This document shows positions 1 to 6,169 of a stretch of 13,005 nucleotides of DNA, piece by piece. The number at the start of each line of letters is the position of its first letter. Within the stretch, counting starts at the first letter, position 1. The stretch is from an uncultured Caulobacteraceae bacterium (GTDB lineage: Bacteria > Pseudomonadota > Alphaproteobacteria > Caulobacterales > Caulobacteraceae), in the NCBI GenBank assembly GCA_937910255.1, contig CALEOQ010000185.1, positions 1-13,005 of the forward strand, read 5' to 3'. Both the position numbers and the translations under genes were made by a program. Below the pieces are notes generated by a model that saw only the letters and a list, made by a program, of their open reading frames with translations, was not told the DNA's origin and ran no database searches.

Positions 1-84
1 GTGGTGTCTGTTTTTGTTTGCAAGCGGAAGCCGGCATGCGAGATTACGACGTGACTGGAGTTCAGACGTGTGCTCTTCCGATCT
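1..84 (+). other. Illumina P7/index adapter contamination (not genomic)
   Basis: Bases 51-84 are a perfect copy of the Illumina read-2 primer segment, beginning GTGACTGGAGTTC and ending CTCTTCCGATCT. Bases 21-44 match the P7 flow-cell segment, beginning CAAGC and ending CGAGAT, with three substitutions. The six bases between them, TACGAC at 45-50, sit where the index barcode belongs. Bases 1-20 are T/G-rich read-end noise. Genomic DNA starts at about base 85. Translated, the adapter gives the artefact peptides DWSSDVCSSDL on the plus strand and IGRAHV on the minus strand, so any protein carrying these is false at that end. Confidence 0.97.
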
Positions 85-85
85 G

Positions 86-1846
86 CATCTCCGCCCGCTG
101 GTCGTCGGTGGGCGGCGTGCCCACCTGCCGCGAATAGGTCAGGCCCCAGCGCACCGCGTCGCGGGCCTGAAGGGCGAAGTTCACCGGCCGGGCGTCGATG
201 GCCGTCAGGGCGCCCGAGGCGTCGCGGGTGAAGCGGTCGGGGAAGGCCGCCTCCACCTGGGTCGAAGCCGACGGGAAGGCGACGATGGCGTCATGGGTGC
301 GGCTGGAGACGTAGTTGGCCTGCAGGCGCAGATTGATCTCGTCGAAGGGTTCATAGGTGACGCCCAGCTTGAAGACGTCCTTCTGACCGGCATCGAGGTT
401 GGCGATGCCGCCGGAGGTGCGGGTCACCTCGGCGGTTTCGCCGCGGGCGAGGTCGAAGACCCGCACCCCGGTCGTCACGGTGACCGGGTCCCCCAGCTGG
501 TTGATGGTCGGCGCCTCGCCGGTGCGGCTGAACGACCCCAGCACGCGGATTTCCGGCGTCGGCCGCCAGTTCAGGCCGTAGCCATAGGTCTCCAGGGCGC
601 CGAAGTCGGAGACCTGTTCGACGCCGAAGTTCAGATTGCCGGACAGGCGGCCGATCCGCTCGCCCAGGCCCTCACCCGCCCGGGTGAGGGGGATGTCGAA
701 ATTGCTCCGCAGCTCGCCAACGGTCCGCGACAGGTCGCTGGACTGGTCGACGCCGAGGCGGGTGGCCTCGCTCTCCAGCTCGACCGCCGAGGCCCGGGCG
801 GTGAGCGCCGTGCTCACCTGGCCGGCCGGCAGTTCCCAGAGCGCGCGGTTGAGCACCAGGTCGGCCTGGGCCGAGGTGCTGAGCGTGCGGGAGGTGTCGA
901 GGAAGGCTGCGCCGTTCGAGGCCCGGTCCGTGTCGGTCTCCGTCTCGCCGCGCTCGATCTCACCGGTGGTCGACCATTGCCAGCCTGCCAAGGCGCCGGC
1001 CGCCGAGGCGGCGAGCCTGCCGGTCTGGGACTGGGTGTTCCGCAGTTGCGCCTCGGGGCCGAAGGGCGACAGACCCTGGCGGGACTCGCTCTCGCTGGCC
1101 TCGAACAGGCCGTTGACGGAGAAGGAGACGCCATTGTCCAGCGGCTTGGCGTAGACCGCATTCAGGCTCACATCGTTGGACTGCGACTGGAGAGAACGGA
1201 AGGCGCCTTCGCCGCCGACGATGTCGCGGTCGCTCTCCTCGATAGAGTCTCGGGTGTTGGCCTTGGCGTCCAGGGTCAGCCGCCGGCCCTGCAGGATATC
1301 GAGGCGCGCGCCGTGCGCGCCCAGGGTCTCGCCGCCGCCGGCCTGGGTGGGCGTGGTCACCGAGCCTTCGGCCAGGGTGGCGCGGAACCTCGGCCGCAGC
1401 ACCATGTTCACCACCTTCTGCTCGGCCGGATAGCCGTACTTCAGGGACAGCTCCTCAGGCAGGATCTCCACCCGGGCGATGGCCTCGGTCGGCAGGTCGC
1501 GGATCTCGGAGAAGCCCGAGATGCGGCCGCCATTGATCAGGATGACCGGCCGGCCGCCCCCTTGGCCGCTGCCGATCTGGGGCGCCAGCGCCTCCAGCAG
1601 TTCGGTGACGCTGGCCGCGCCATAGGCGCGGATTTCCTGGGGCGAGAGGGTGAGCTCCGGGGTGATGTCGCCGATCACCGAACCGGCCGGCCGCGACCCG
1701 CTGACCACCAGCTCCTCAACCTCGACATCGCCGTAGTCGTCGTCAGCGACCTCTTGCGCCAGGGCGGCGGTGGACAGGCTGGCGAGGGCGACGCCGGCGA
1801 GGAGGTGCGCCCGCAGGCGGGTGGCGCGAGGACGGGGGAGACGCAA
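86..1846 (-). CDS. TonB-dependent outer-membrane receptor, C-terminally truncated at contig end
   Basis: Outer-membrane beta-barrel receptor that would import a ligand using TonB/ExbBD energy; the substrate cannot be told. The 587 visible genomic codons start with an Arg-rich segment and a hydrophobic stretch, LLAGVALASLSTAALA, with a likely signal-peptidase cut after residue 30. An acidic linker and a TonB-box-like VEELVVSGSR (about 43-52) follow. A plug domain runs to about 150 (VILINGGRISGF, then VEILPEELSLKYGYPAEQ), and then alternating barrel strands. The reading frame continues through the adapter to a false stop at 62-64, so the last seven residues (QIGRAHV) are not real and the end of the barrel is missing. 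The start is TTG at 1846, preceded by CAGGA about 9 nt upstream; no in-frame ATG or GTG lies between it and the upstream stop. It is transcribed divergently from the merR-purC gene. Confidence 0.85.
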
Positions 1847-2013
1847 AACACGGTATCCTGATGCTGACCCGGGCGGCGGGGAGACCGCCCATGTCTGCTC
1901 TCACGGGCGAAGTCGCCATATCCGTCGCGATCACGGCGCAAGCGAGGCGAATGTGCCGGACTGGTCTCGCAGCTGATCGGCTCGACGCAGATGCGATCGG
2001 GTGGAAATAGAGC

Positions 2014-2044
2014 TTGAGCCGGAACCTGGGTCCGGCCCCATAGA
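2014..2044 (+). promoter_or_regulatory. Candidate MerR-type promoter/operator
   Basis: A TTGAGC -35-like element at 2014-2019 and a CATAGA -10-like element at 2039-2044 are separated by 19 bp. The spacer is mostly filled by the 19-bp dyad GCCGGAACCTGGGTCCGGC (2018-2036; one mismatched pair around a central T). An over-long spacer with an operator dyad between -35 and -10 is the known hallmark of promoters controlled by MerR-family regulators, which untwist the DNA. It lies 27 bp before the gene encoding a MerR domain, which suggests autoregulation. The -10 is weak (3 of 6) and no experiment supports it. Confidence 0.5.
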
Positions 2045-2071
2045 TGGCGCATCCCACGGAGACGCCAGAGG

Positions 2072-3445
2072 ATGAGCGAACCGTTCTTGAGTCCCACTGA
2101 AACCGCGCGGCGCCTCGGCGTCGGCGTGCGGGCCTTGCGCCTGTATGAGCGGAAAGGTCTGGTCCGCCCCGGGCGGACGACCTCAGGCTGGCGGGTCTAT
2201 GGGGCGGGGGACATAGAGCGCCTGCACCATGTGCTGACGCTCAAGTCGCTCGGCCTGTCCTTGGCCCGCATTGCGCAGATCCTCGGCGGGCGGGCGCCGG
2301 ACCTGCCGGCCCTGCTCGCCCTACAGGAAGACGTGCTCACCACGCGCCTCCACGATCTGCAGCGCGCGCGCAAAGCGGTTCAGGCCGCGCGTGCGACGAT
2401 ATCGCGGGACGGGCGGCTCTCCCTGGAAAACCTCATTGACCTCGTAAGGGAGACGACCATGTCCACCATGGATGAAGCCAGGCTGGCGGCCAGCGCCCAC
2501 CAGGTGTTGCGCGACGCGATCGATCCGGATCTGCCTGGCCTCTATCGCGGCAAGGTGCGCGACAACTACGACCTGCCGGACGGGCGGCGGATTCTGGTCA
2601 CCTCCGATCGCCTGTCGGCCTTCGACCGGGTGCTGTGCTGTGTTCCGTTCAAGGGCCAGGTGCTGAACAGTGTCGCCCGCTGGGCCTTCGAGCAGACCGC
2701 TGACCTCTGCCCCAACCACGTGCTGGACTATCCCGACCCGAATATCGTGGTGGGGCGGCGCCTCGATATCCTGCCGGTGGAGATCGTCGTGCGCGGCTAT
2801 CTGGCGGGTACGACCAGCACTTCGATCCTGACCATGTACCGGGCCGGTCAGCGGGAGATGTATGGGCATCGGCTGCCCGATGGTCTGGCCGACAACCAGG
2901 CGCTGGAGGCGCCGATGATCACGCCGACCAGCAAGGCGGTGGATGGGGCTCACGACGCGCCGCTGACCGCAGAAGAGATCATGGGCCGCGGCCTGCTGAG
3001 CGAAGCCCAGTGGCGGCAGGTCAGCGAAACCGCCCTGGCGCTGTTCGCCCGGGGCCAGGCCCTGGCCGCCGAGCGCGGCCTGATCCTCGCCGATACGAAG
3101 TATGAGTTCGGCCTCGACGCGGAGGGAACCCTCCGCCTCGCCGATGAAATCCACACCCCCGATTCCAGCCGCTACTGGCGGGCGGACACCTATCCGCGCC
3201 GTCTGGCGGCCGGCGAGAGCCCCGAGAGCTTTGACAAGGACGTGATCCGCGCCTGGGTGGCGGCGCGGTGCGATCCCTATGCCGAGGACATCCCGGAGAT
3301 CCCCCCGGAGCTGATCTGGAAGACCGCGCTCACCTATGTCGAGGCCCACGAGCGGATCACCGGGAGGACATTTGAGCCGCCCAAGCCTGCGCCGGCGGTG
3401 CAAGAGCGCGTCCTGGCGGCATTGGAGCATTTCCGCAGGGGCTGA
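2072..3445 (+). CDS. purC: MerR-family HTH domain fused to SAICAR synthase (PurC)
   Basis: 457 residues with two parts in one frame. Residues 1-75 are a MerR winged-helix domain: LSPTETARRLGVGVRALRLY, then YERKGLVRP, SGWRVYGAGDIERL and LKSLGLSLARIAQIL. Residues 85-128 form a helical dimerisation segment ending LIDLVRET. From about residue 155 to 457 lies a full-length SAICAR synthase of the long, Ade1-like type, which makes SAICAR from CAIR, aspartate and ATP in purine synthesis. Visible motifs are GKVRD (160-164), LPVEIVVR (234-241), LADTKYEFG (339-347) and IHTPDSSRYW. MerR domains normally carry small effector-binding domains, so a biosynthetic enzyme there is odd. Start ATG 2072 has GGAG 10 nt upstream and AGAGG adjacent. 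An internal ATG at 2459 with a strong ribosome site could make free PurC (328 aa). A second, housekeeping purC may exist elsewhere. Confidence 0.88.
   Translation: MSEPFLSPTETARRLGVGVRALRLYERKGLVRPGRTTSGWRVYGAGDIERLHHVLTLKSLGLSLARIAQILGGRAPDLPALLALQEDVLTTRLHDLQRARKAVQAARATISRDGRLSLENLIDLVRETTMSTMDEARLAASAHQVLRDAIDPDLPGLYRGKVRDNYDLPDGRRILVTSDRLSAFDRVLCCVPFKGQVLNSVARWAFEQTADLCPNHVLDYPDPNIVVGRRLDILPVEIVVRGYLAGTTSTSILTMYRAGQREMYGHRLPDGLADNQALEAPMITPTSKAVDGAHDAPLTAEEIMGRGLLSEAQWRQVSETALALFARGQALAAERGLILADTKYEFGLDAEGTLRLADEIHTPDSSRYWRADTYPRRLAAGESPESFDKDVIRAWVAARCDPYAEDIPEIPPELIWKTALTYVEAHERITGRTFEPPKPAPAVQERVLAALEHFRRG
2446..2461 (+). promoter_or_regulatory. Internal ribosome-binding site and start codon at the MerR/PurC junction
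   Basis: AAGGGAG at 2446-2452 is followed by a 6-nt spacer and ATG at 2459, an almost ideal Shine-Dalgarno arrangement placed exactly between the regulator and the enzyme domains. It encodes V-R-E-T-T-M. The Arg codon used is AGG, which is uncommon in such G+C-rich genes and fits selection for the ribosome site. LVRET also occurs at this position in ordinary MerR proteins, so chance is possible. Confidence 0.45.
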
Positions 3446-3573
3446 GCGTATTGCTCCCGCCCTGCCGTTGTCGCAGCTTGAGTCCGGCGGGAAACGGGAA
3501 GACCATTCGTCGATCTCAGGTCTGCAAATGGCGCGGCCGTGAGGTCCGAAAAGTCCAGGACGGAGGCGGCGTG

Positions 3574-4041
3574 ATGGGCGTGACAGGGGGATGCCAGTGT
3601 GGCGCTGTGCGGTTTCGTGTCGAGGGCGAGCTCGGCGAAGCCTCCATCTGCCATTGCCGGATGTGCCAGAAGGCCACGGGCGGGCTGTTTGGTCCGTTTG
3701 TCGGCGCGCCGTTCGAGGCCCTGGCCTGGACCCGCGGGGAGCCCAAGCATTTCCAGAGCTCGAACAAGGTCCGTCGCGGGTTCTGTGGCGACTGCGGCAC
3801 GCCGCTGACCTTCGAATATGGCGACCGGCATGTGAGCCTGGCCATCGGCGCCCTCGACCGACCCGCCGAGGCGCAGCTGATCGAGCAACTCGCCTCGCCA
3901 GCGCAGGTCCCCTATTTCGCAGACCTCGCGAGCCTGCCCGTCCACCCCTTGGAGGAGCCCGCCGCGGCGGTTTATCTGGCGGGCATCGTGTCCTACCAGC
4001 ACCCCGACCACGACACGGCCGAGTGGGAGGTCAGGGGCTAG
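3574..4041 (+). CDS. GFA/CENP-V family zinc protein
   Basis: 155-residue protein of the GFA (glutathione-dependent formaldehyde-activating enzyme) or CENP-V fold, a small cytoplasmic zinc-binding beta fold. The cysteine set is complete: C7 and C9 (GGCQCGAVRF), C26, C28 and C31 (CHCRMC) and C71 and C74 (CGDCGTPL). CHCRMCQKATG is the usual signature. Most members have no proven substrate, and the glutathione-formaldehyde role should not be assumed. The frame is open further upstream, but ATG 3574 is chosen because GGAGG (3562-3566) lies 7 nt before it and the family's N-terminus begins just ahead of the first Cys pair. It lies 128 nt after merR-purC and 36 nt before the kinase-like gene, so joint transcription is possible. 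Confidence 0.85.
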   Translation: MGVTGGCQCGAVRFRVEGELGEASICHCRMCQKATGGLFGPFVGAPFEALAWTRGEPKHFQSSNKVRRGFCGDCGTPLTFEYGDRHVSLAIGALDRPAEAQLIEQLASPAQVPYFADLASLPVHPLEEPAAAVYLAGIVSYQHPDHDTAEWEVRG

Positions 4042-4077
4042 GCCCATCGTGATGGCTCACACCGGTGGGAGAGGGCT

Positions 4078-4617
4078 ATGGGCGTCCGAAACTACCTGAT
4101 CGAAGGCGTTTCCGGGGCGGGCAAGACGACCGTCGCCGAGGAACTGGAGCGGCGGGGCCGCCACGTCATCCATGGCGACCGGACCCTGGCCTATCTTGGC
4201 GACCCGGACACCGGTGACGCCCTGGAGCCGCCAGAGCTGGACAGCGAGATGGACCGCATCAGGTGGCGCCACGGGCGCTGGATCTGGAGGGTGGCCGAGG
4301 TCAGGCGCGCGGTCGCCGACCAGAGCACCGCGCAGTCCTTCTTCTGTGGAGGATCGAGAAACCACCACCAGTTCATCGATCTGTTCGATCAAGTATTTGT
4401 CCTCGATATCGACGCTGGCACGCTGAACCAGAGACTTGCCGCGCGACCGGGTGATGAGTTCGGTGGGAGGCCGGCTGAGCGCCAGCTGATTGCGCGGCTG
4501 CACGCCACCAAAGAGGACCTGCCGAAGGCGGCGGTGAGCATCGACGCCGCCGCACCCATCGCCGGCATCGTCGATGAGATTCTTTCGAGGTGTGGCGGGG
4601 GAGGCGAGGCTCGGTAA
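4078..4617 (+). CDS. P-loop kinase-like protein (AAA/nucleoside-kinase type)
   Basis: 179-residue single-domain NTP-binding protein. Residues 8-18 carry a Walker A loop, IEGVSGAGKTT. HVIHGDRTLAYLGDP near 29-43 resembles the acceptor-side segment of small kinases. VFVLDIDAGTLNQRL (about 106-120) followed by EFGGRPAERQ looks like the core strand plus lid region of nucleoside or shikimate-like kinases. The substrate cannot be assigned; homologues tend to be annotated simply as AAA family ATPase or nucleoside kinase. ATG 4078 has GGGAGAGGG just upstream. It follows the GFA gene closely and precedes the first toxin-antitoxin pair, whose own promoter starts about 45 nt after this stop. The C-terminus is Gly-rich and probably disordered. 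Confidence 0.75.
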   Translation: MGVRNYLIEGVSGAGKTTVAEELERRGRHVIHGDRTLAYLGDPDTGDALEPPELDSEMDRIRWRHGRWIWRVAEVRRAVADQSTAQSFFCGGSRNHHQFIDLFDQVFVLDIDAGTLNQRLAARPGDEFGGRPAERQLIARLHATKEDLPKAAVSIDAAAPIAGIVDEILSRCGGGGEAR

Positions 4618-4661
4618 TCAGCGGCCCGTCCGTTCCGCTGGCGTCTCAGTCGTTTTGTGGC

Positions 4662-4676
4662 TATAATAATGGCCAT
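4662..4676 (+). promoter_or_regulatory. Candidate promoter/operator of the first toxin-antitoxin module
   Basis: A perfect -10 hexamer TATAAT (4662-4667) sits in an A/T island within otherwise G+C-rich DNA. It is followed at once by the palindrome ATGGCCAT (4669-4676), 18 nt before the antitoxin start. Phd/YefM-type antitoxins repress their own promoter through short palindromes over the -10, so this is the natural operator candidate. No convincing -35 is visible (TGGCGT at 17 bp spacing). Confidence 0.45.
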
Positions 4677-4694
4677 AATATCCGAGGCTCGAAG

Positions 4695-4943
4695 ATGTCC
4701 ACCTACAGCGTCGCCGACGCCAAGAACGGCTTGCCTAGGCTGATAGATCTCGCGCTCGACGGCCAGGAGGTCGTCATCACCCGTCACGGCAAGCCGGTGG
4801 CTGAACTGCGCGCGATCCGCTCAGCCCCCACGACGCCCGGCGCGGACTATGACTGGCTGCGCGCCCGTCGCCTGACGCCGGCCGGGGCGGCGCAGACATC
4901 GGTCGAATTGCTGCGGGACATGTACGAAGACGGCGAGGTTTGA
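4695..4943 (+). CDS. Phd/YefM-family antitoxin
   Basis: 82-residue antitoxin. The N-terminal DNA-binding half is typical of Phd/YefM: YSVADAKNGLPRLIDLALDGQ, then EVVITRHGKPVAEL (about 26-39). The C-terminal tail DYDWLRARRLTP...VELLRDMYEDGEV is the toxin-wrapping part. The family neutralises its toxin by binding the active site and represses the shared promoter. ATG 4695 is chosen over an upstream in-frame start because GAGG lies at a good distance and the conserved N-terminus begins there. The TGA stop overlaps the TTG start of the downstream PIN toxin by 3 nt (TTGA), a classical coupling. The partner is a PIN ribonuclease, not RelE/Doc, which is common for this antitoxin class. Confidence 0.88.
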   Translation: MSTYSVADAKNGLPRLIDLALDGQEVVITRHGKPVAELRAIRSAPTTPGADYDWLRARRLTPAGAAQTSVELLRDMYEDGEV

Positions 4944-5365
4944 GCTTCTATCTCGACGCCAGCGCGATCCTGCCGATCCTGGTGGAGGAGGCGGCCAGCG
5001 CCACCGTGGACGCGTTCGTGTCGGGATTGGGGGAGCCTCTGGTCGTGAGCGCCTTCGCGGCGGGCGAGACGGCCTCGGCGGTCTCGCGTCTGGTCCGCAC
5101 GGGACGCGTGAACGCCAATGAGGCCCGCGCCCTGCTCGACAGTTTCGACGCCTGGCGGGCGACGAGCGCGATGCCGGCCCAGCTGGCGCCCTCCGACGTC
5201 GAGGTCGCCGACCTCTATGTTCGCCGCTTTGACCTGATGCTGCGCATGCCCGACGCTCTTCACATCGCGATCTGTCGGCGGGAACGGCACGTGCTGGCCA
5301 CCCTTGATCGGCGCATGGCGGAGGCGGCCCGCGCTTTGGGGGTTGAGGTGCGACACCTAGCATGA
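4940..5365 (+). CDS. vapC: PIN-domain ribonuclease toxin (VapC family), module 1
   Basis: 141-residue PIN-domain protein, expected to be a Mg-dependent endoribonuclease that blocks translation when free of antitoxin. The four acidic metal ligands are visible: D6 (FYLDASAIL), E43 (AAGETASA), D105 (MPDALHIA) and D123 (LATLDRRM). Length fits VapC. The start is TTG at 4940, overlapping the antitoxin stop; no ATG or GTG is available before the essential Asp at residue 6. GAGG lies very close to it, so translation probably depends on coupling from the antitoxin. The cellular target (tRNA or rRNA) cannot be deduced. Confidence 0.87.
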   Translation: MSFYLDASAILPILVEEAASATVDAFVSGLGEPLVVSAFAAGETASAVSRLVRTGRVNANEARALLDSFDAWRATSAMPAQLAPSDVEVADLYVRRFDLMLRMPDALHIAICRRERHVLATLDRRMAEAARALGVEVRHLA

Positions 5366-5397
5366 CCGCGGGCGGCGCTGGTTTGGACTCAGCGGCC

Positions 5398-5440
5398 TTG
5401 CTCAGATCGGCAGGAGAGAATATCTTACCTCTGTCTTACC
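5398..5440 (+). promoter_or_regulatory. Candidate promoter with tandem operator repeats, module 2
   Basis: TTGCTC (5398-5403), a 17-bp spacer and TATCTT (5421-5426) form a plausible sigma-70 promoter. Overlapping and following the -10 are two copies of TCTTACC, at 5423-5429 and 5434-5440, spaced exactly 11 bp, one helical turn. AAGGGGA (5441-5447) then acts as ribosome site for GTG 5454. Tandem sites one turn apart over a -10 fit autorepression by a dimeric AbrB/MazE-like antitoxin; that link is inferred. Confidence 0.5.
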
Positions 5441-5453
5441 AAGGGGATCTCGC

Positions 5454-5720
5454 GTGTCGAAACCTTTGACCACCATGCTGTCCACCAAGGGGCAGGTCAT
5501 TCTTCCCAAGGTTCTGCGCGACCGGCGCAACTGGGCGCCTGGGGTCTGCCTGCAGGTCGAGGAGACGGAGGATGGGCTTCTTCTCAGGCGAGCGCCGCTG
5601 TTCGAGCCGACTTCCATTGAGGAGGTCTTCGCGGTGCTGAAGCGGCCTGGCGCGACGGTCTCGCTCGAGGAGATGGACCAGGCCGTGCTTGCGGAGGCCG
5701 CCCGCCGTGCTGGCGATTGA
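5454..5720 (+). CDS. vapB: AbrB/MazE-like (SpoVT-AbrB fold) antitoxin
   Basis: 88-residue antitoxin with a swapped-hairpin DNA-binding domain at the N-terminus: TTMLSTKGQVILPKVLRDRRNWAPG (about 6-30), where STKGQVILPK is the family hallmark. A strand, LQVEETEDGLLLRRAP, follows. The C-terminus, residues 49-88, is acidic/Ala-rich and helical (EEVFAVLKRPGATVSLEEMDQAVLAEAARRAGD), the expected toxin-binding arm. GTG 5454 is chosen because AAGGGGA lies 6 nt upstream. The gene overlaps the next toxin. Its fold is unrelated to the antitoxin of module 1 just upstream, so the modules are not a simple duplication. Confidence 0.88.
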   Translation: MSKPLTTMLSTKGQVILPKVLRDRRNWAPGVCLQVEETEDGLLLRRAPLFEPTSIEEVFAVLKRPGATVSLEEMDQAVLAEAARRAGD

Positions 5721-6096
5721 CACCAATATCGTCGTCCGCCTGCTGGTCGGCGATCACCCCGACCAGTCGGCCCGGGCGCGGAGCTTGATCGAAAGCCACA
5801 GGGTCCTGGCGCCGACGACCGTGGTTCTCGAAAGCGAGTGGGTGCTGCGCGGCGCCTATGGCTTGGCGAAGGCCGACGTCCTGGGCGCCCTGCGCGCCTT
5901 CGCCGGCTTGCCGAATGTCACCCTTCAGGAGCCTGAACGGATGGCTGCGGCGTTGAAATGGGCGGAAGGCGGAATGGATTTCGCAGATGCTCTGCACTTG
6001 GCCGCCGCCGTCGACTGCGAAGCCTTCGTCACCTTCGACCGGCGGATGGCGCAGGCTAGCGACAGTCTGGACACGCCAGCCGTCCGCGAGCCTTGA
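5707..6096 (+). CDS. vapC: PIN-domain ribonuclease toxin (VapC family), module 2
   Basis: 129-residue PIN protein starting MLAIDTNIVVRLLVGD, the classic VapC N-terminus. Acidic ligands are D5, E44 (LESEWVLRGAYG), D94 (MDFADALHLAAA) and D111 (FVTFDRRM). GTG 5707 is preferred: GGAGG (5693-5697) lies 9 nt before it and it overlaps the antitoxin by 14 nt. A TTG at 5689 would add six residues. It is clearly diverged from the first PIN toxin (different loops and core motifs). The stop is followed within 21 nt by a hairpin terminator, ending the plus-strand gene series. Confidence 0.88.
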   Translation: MLAIDTNIVVRLLVGDHPDQSARARSLIESHRVLAPTTVVLESEWVLRGAYGLAKADVLGALRAFAGLPNVTLQEPERMAAALKWAEGGMDFADALHLAAAVDCEAFVTFDRRMAQASDSLDTPAVREP

Positions 6097-6116
6097 GCGG
6101 GGCCCGAACCCAAAGA

Positions 6117-6144
6117 GGGCCGGGCGCCTTGCGGCGTCCGGCCC
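6117..6144. terminator. Bidirectional hairpin terminator between convergent genes
   Basis: GGGCCGGGCGCC (6117-6128), loop TTGC, and GGCGTCCGGCCC (6133-6144) form a 12-bp stem with a single G/T wobble-like mismatch. It lies between the convergent module-2 toxin and cysN ends. There is no true U tract on the plus side (GTCTCGGGGTTTCG); on the minus side TCTTTGGG follows, so it is a better terminator for cysN. Confidence 0.7.
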
Positions 6145-6169
6145 GTCTCGGGGTTTCGCTCAGCCTGAC

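Noticed and set aside
14..1861. 615-codon plus-strand open frame opposite the TonB receptor
   Set aside because: It starts inside the adapter (DWSSDVCSSDL) and is antisense to a gene with signal peptide and plug domain; composition is Gly/Ala/Arg-rich shadow coding.
3456..3491. Nested inverted repeats (CCCGCC/GGCGGG around CTGC/GCAG) after merR-purC as a terminator
   Set aside because: Large unpaired gaps and no U tract; likely chance in G+C-rich DNA.
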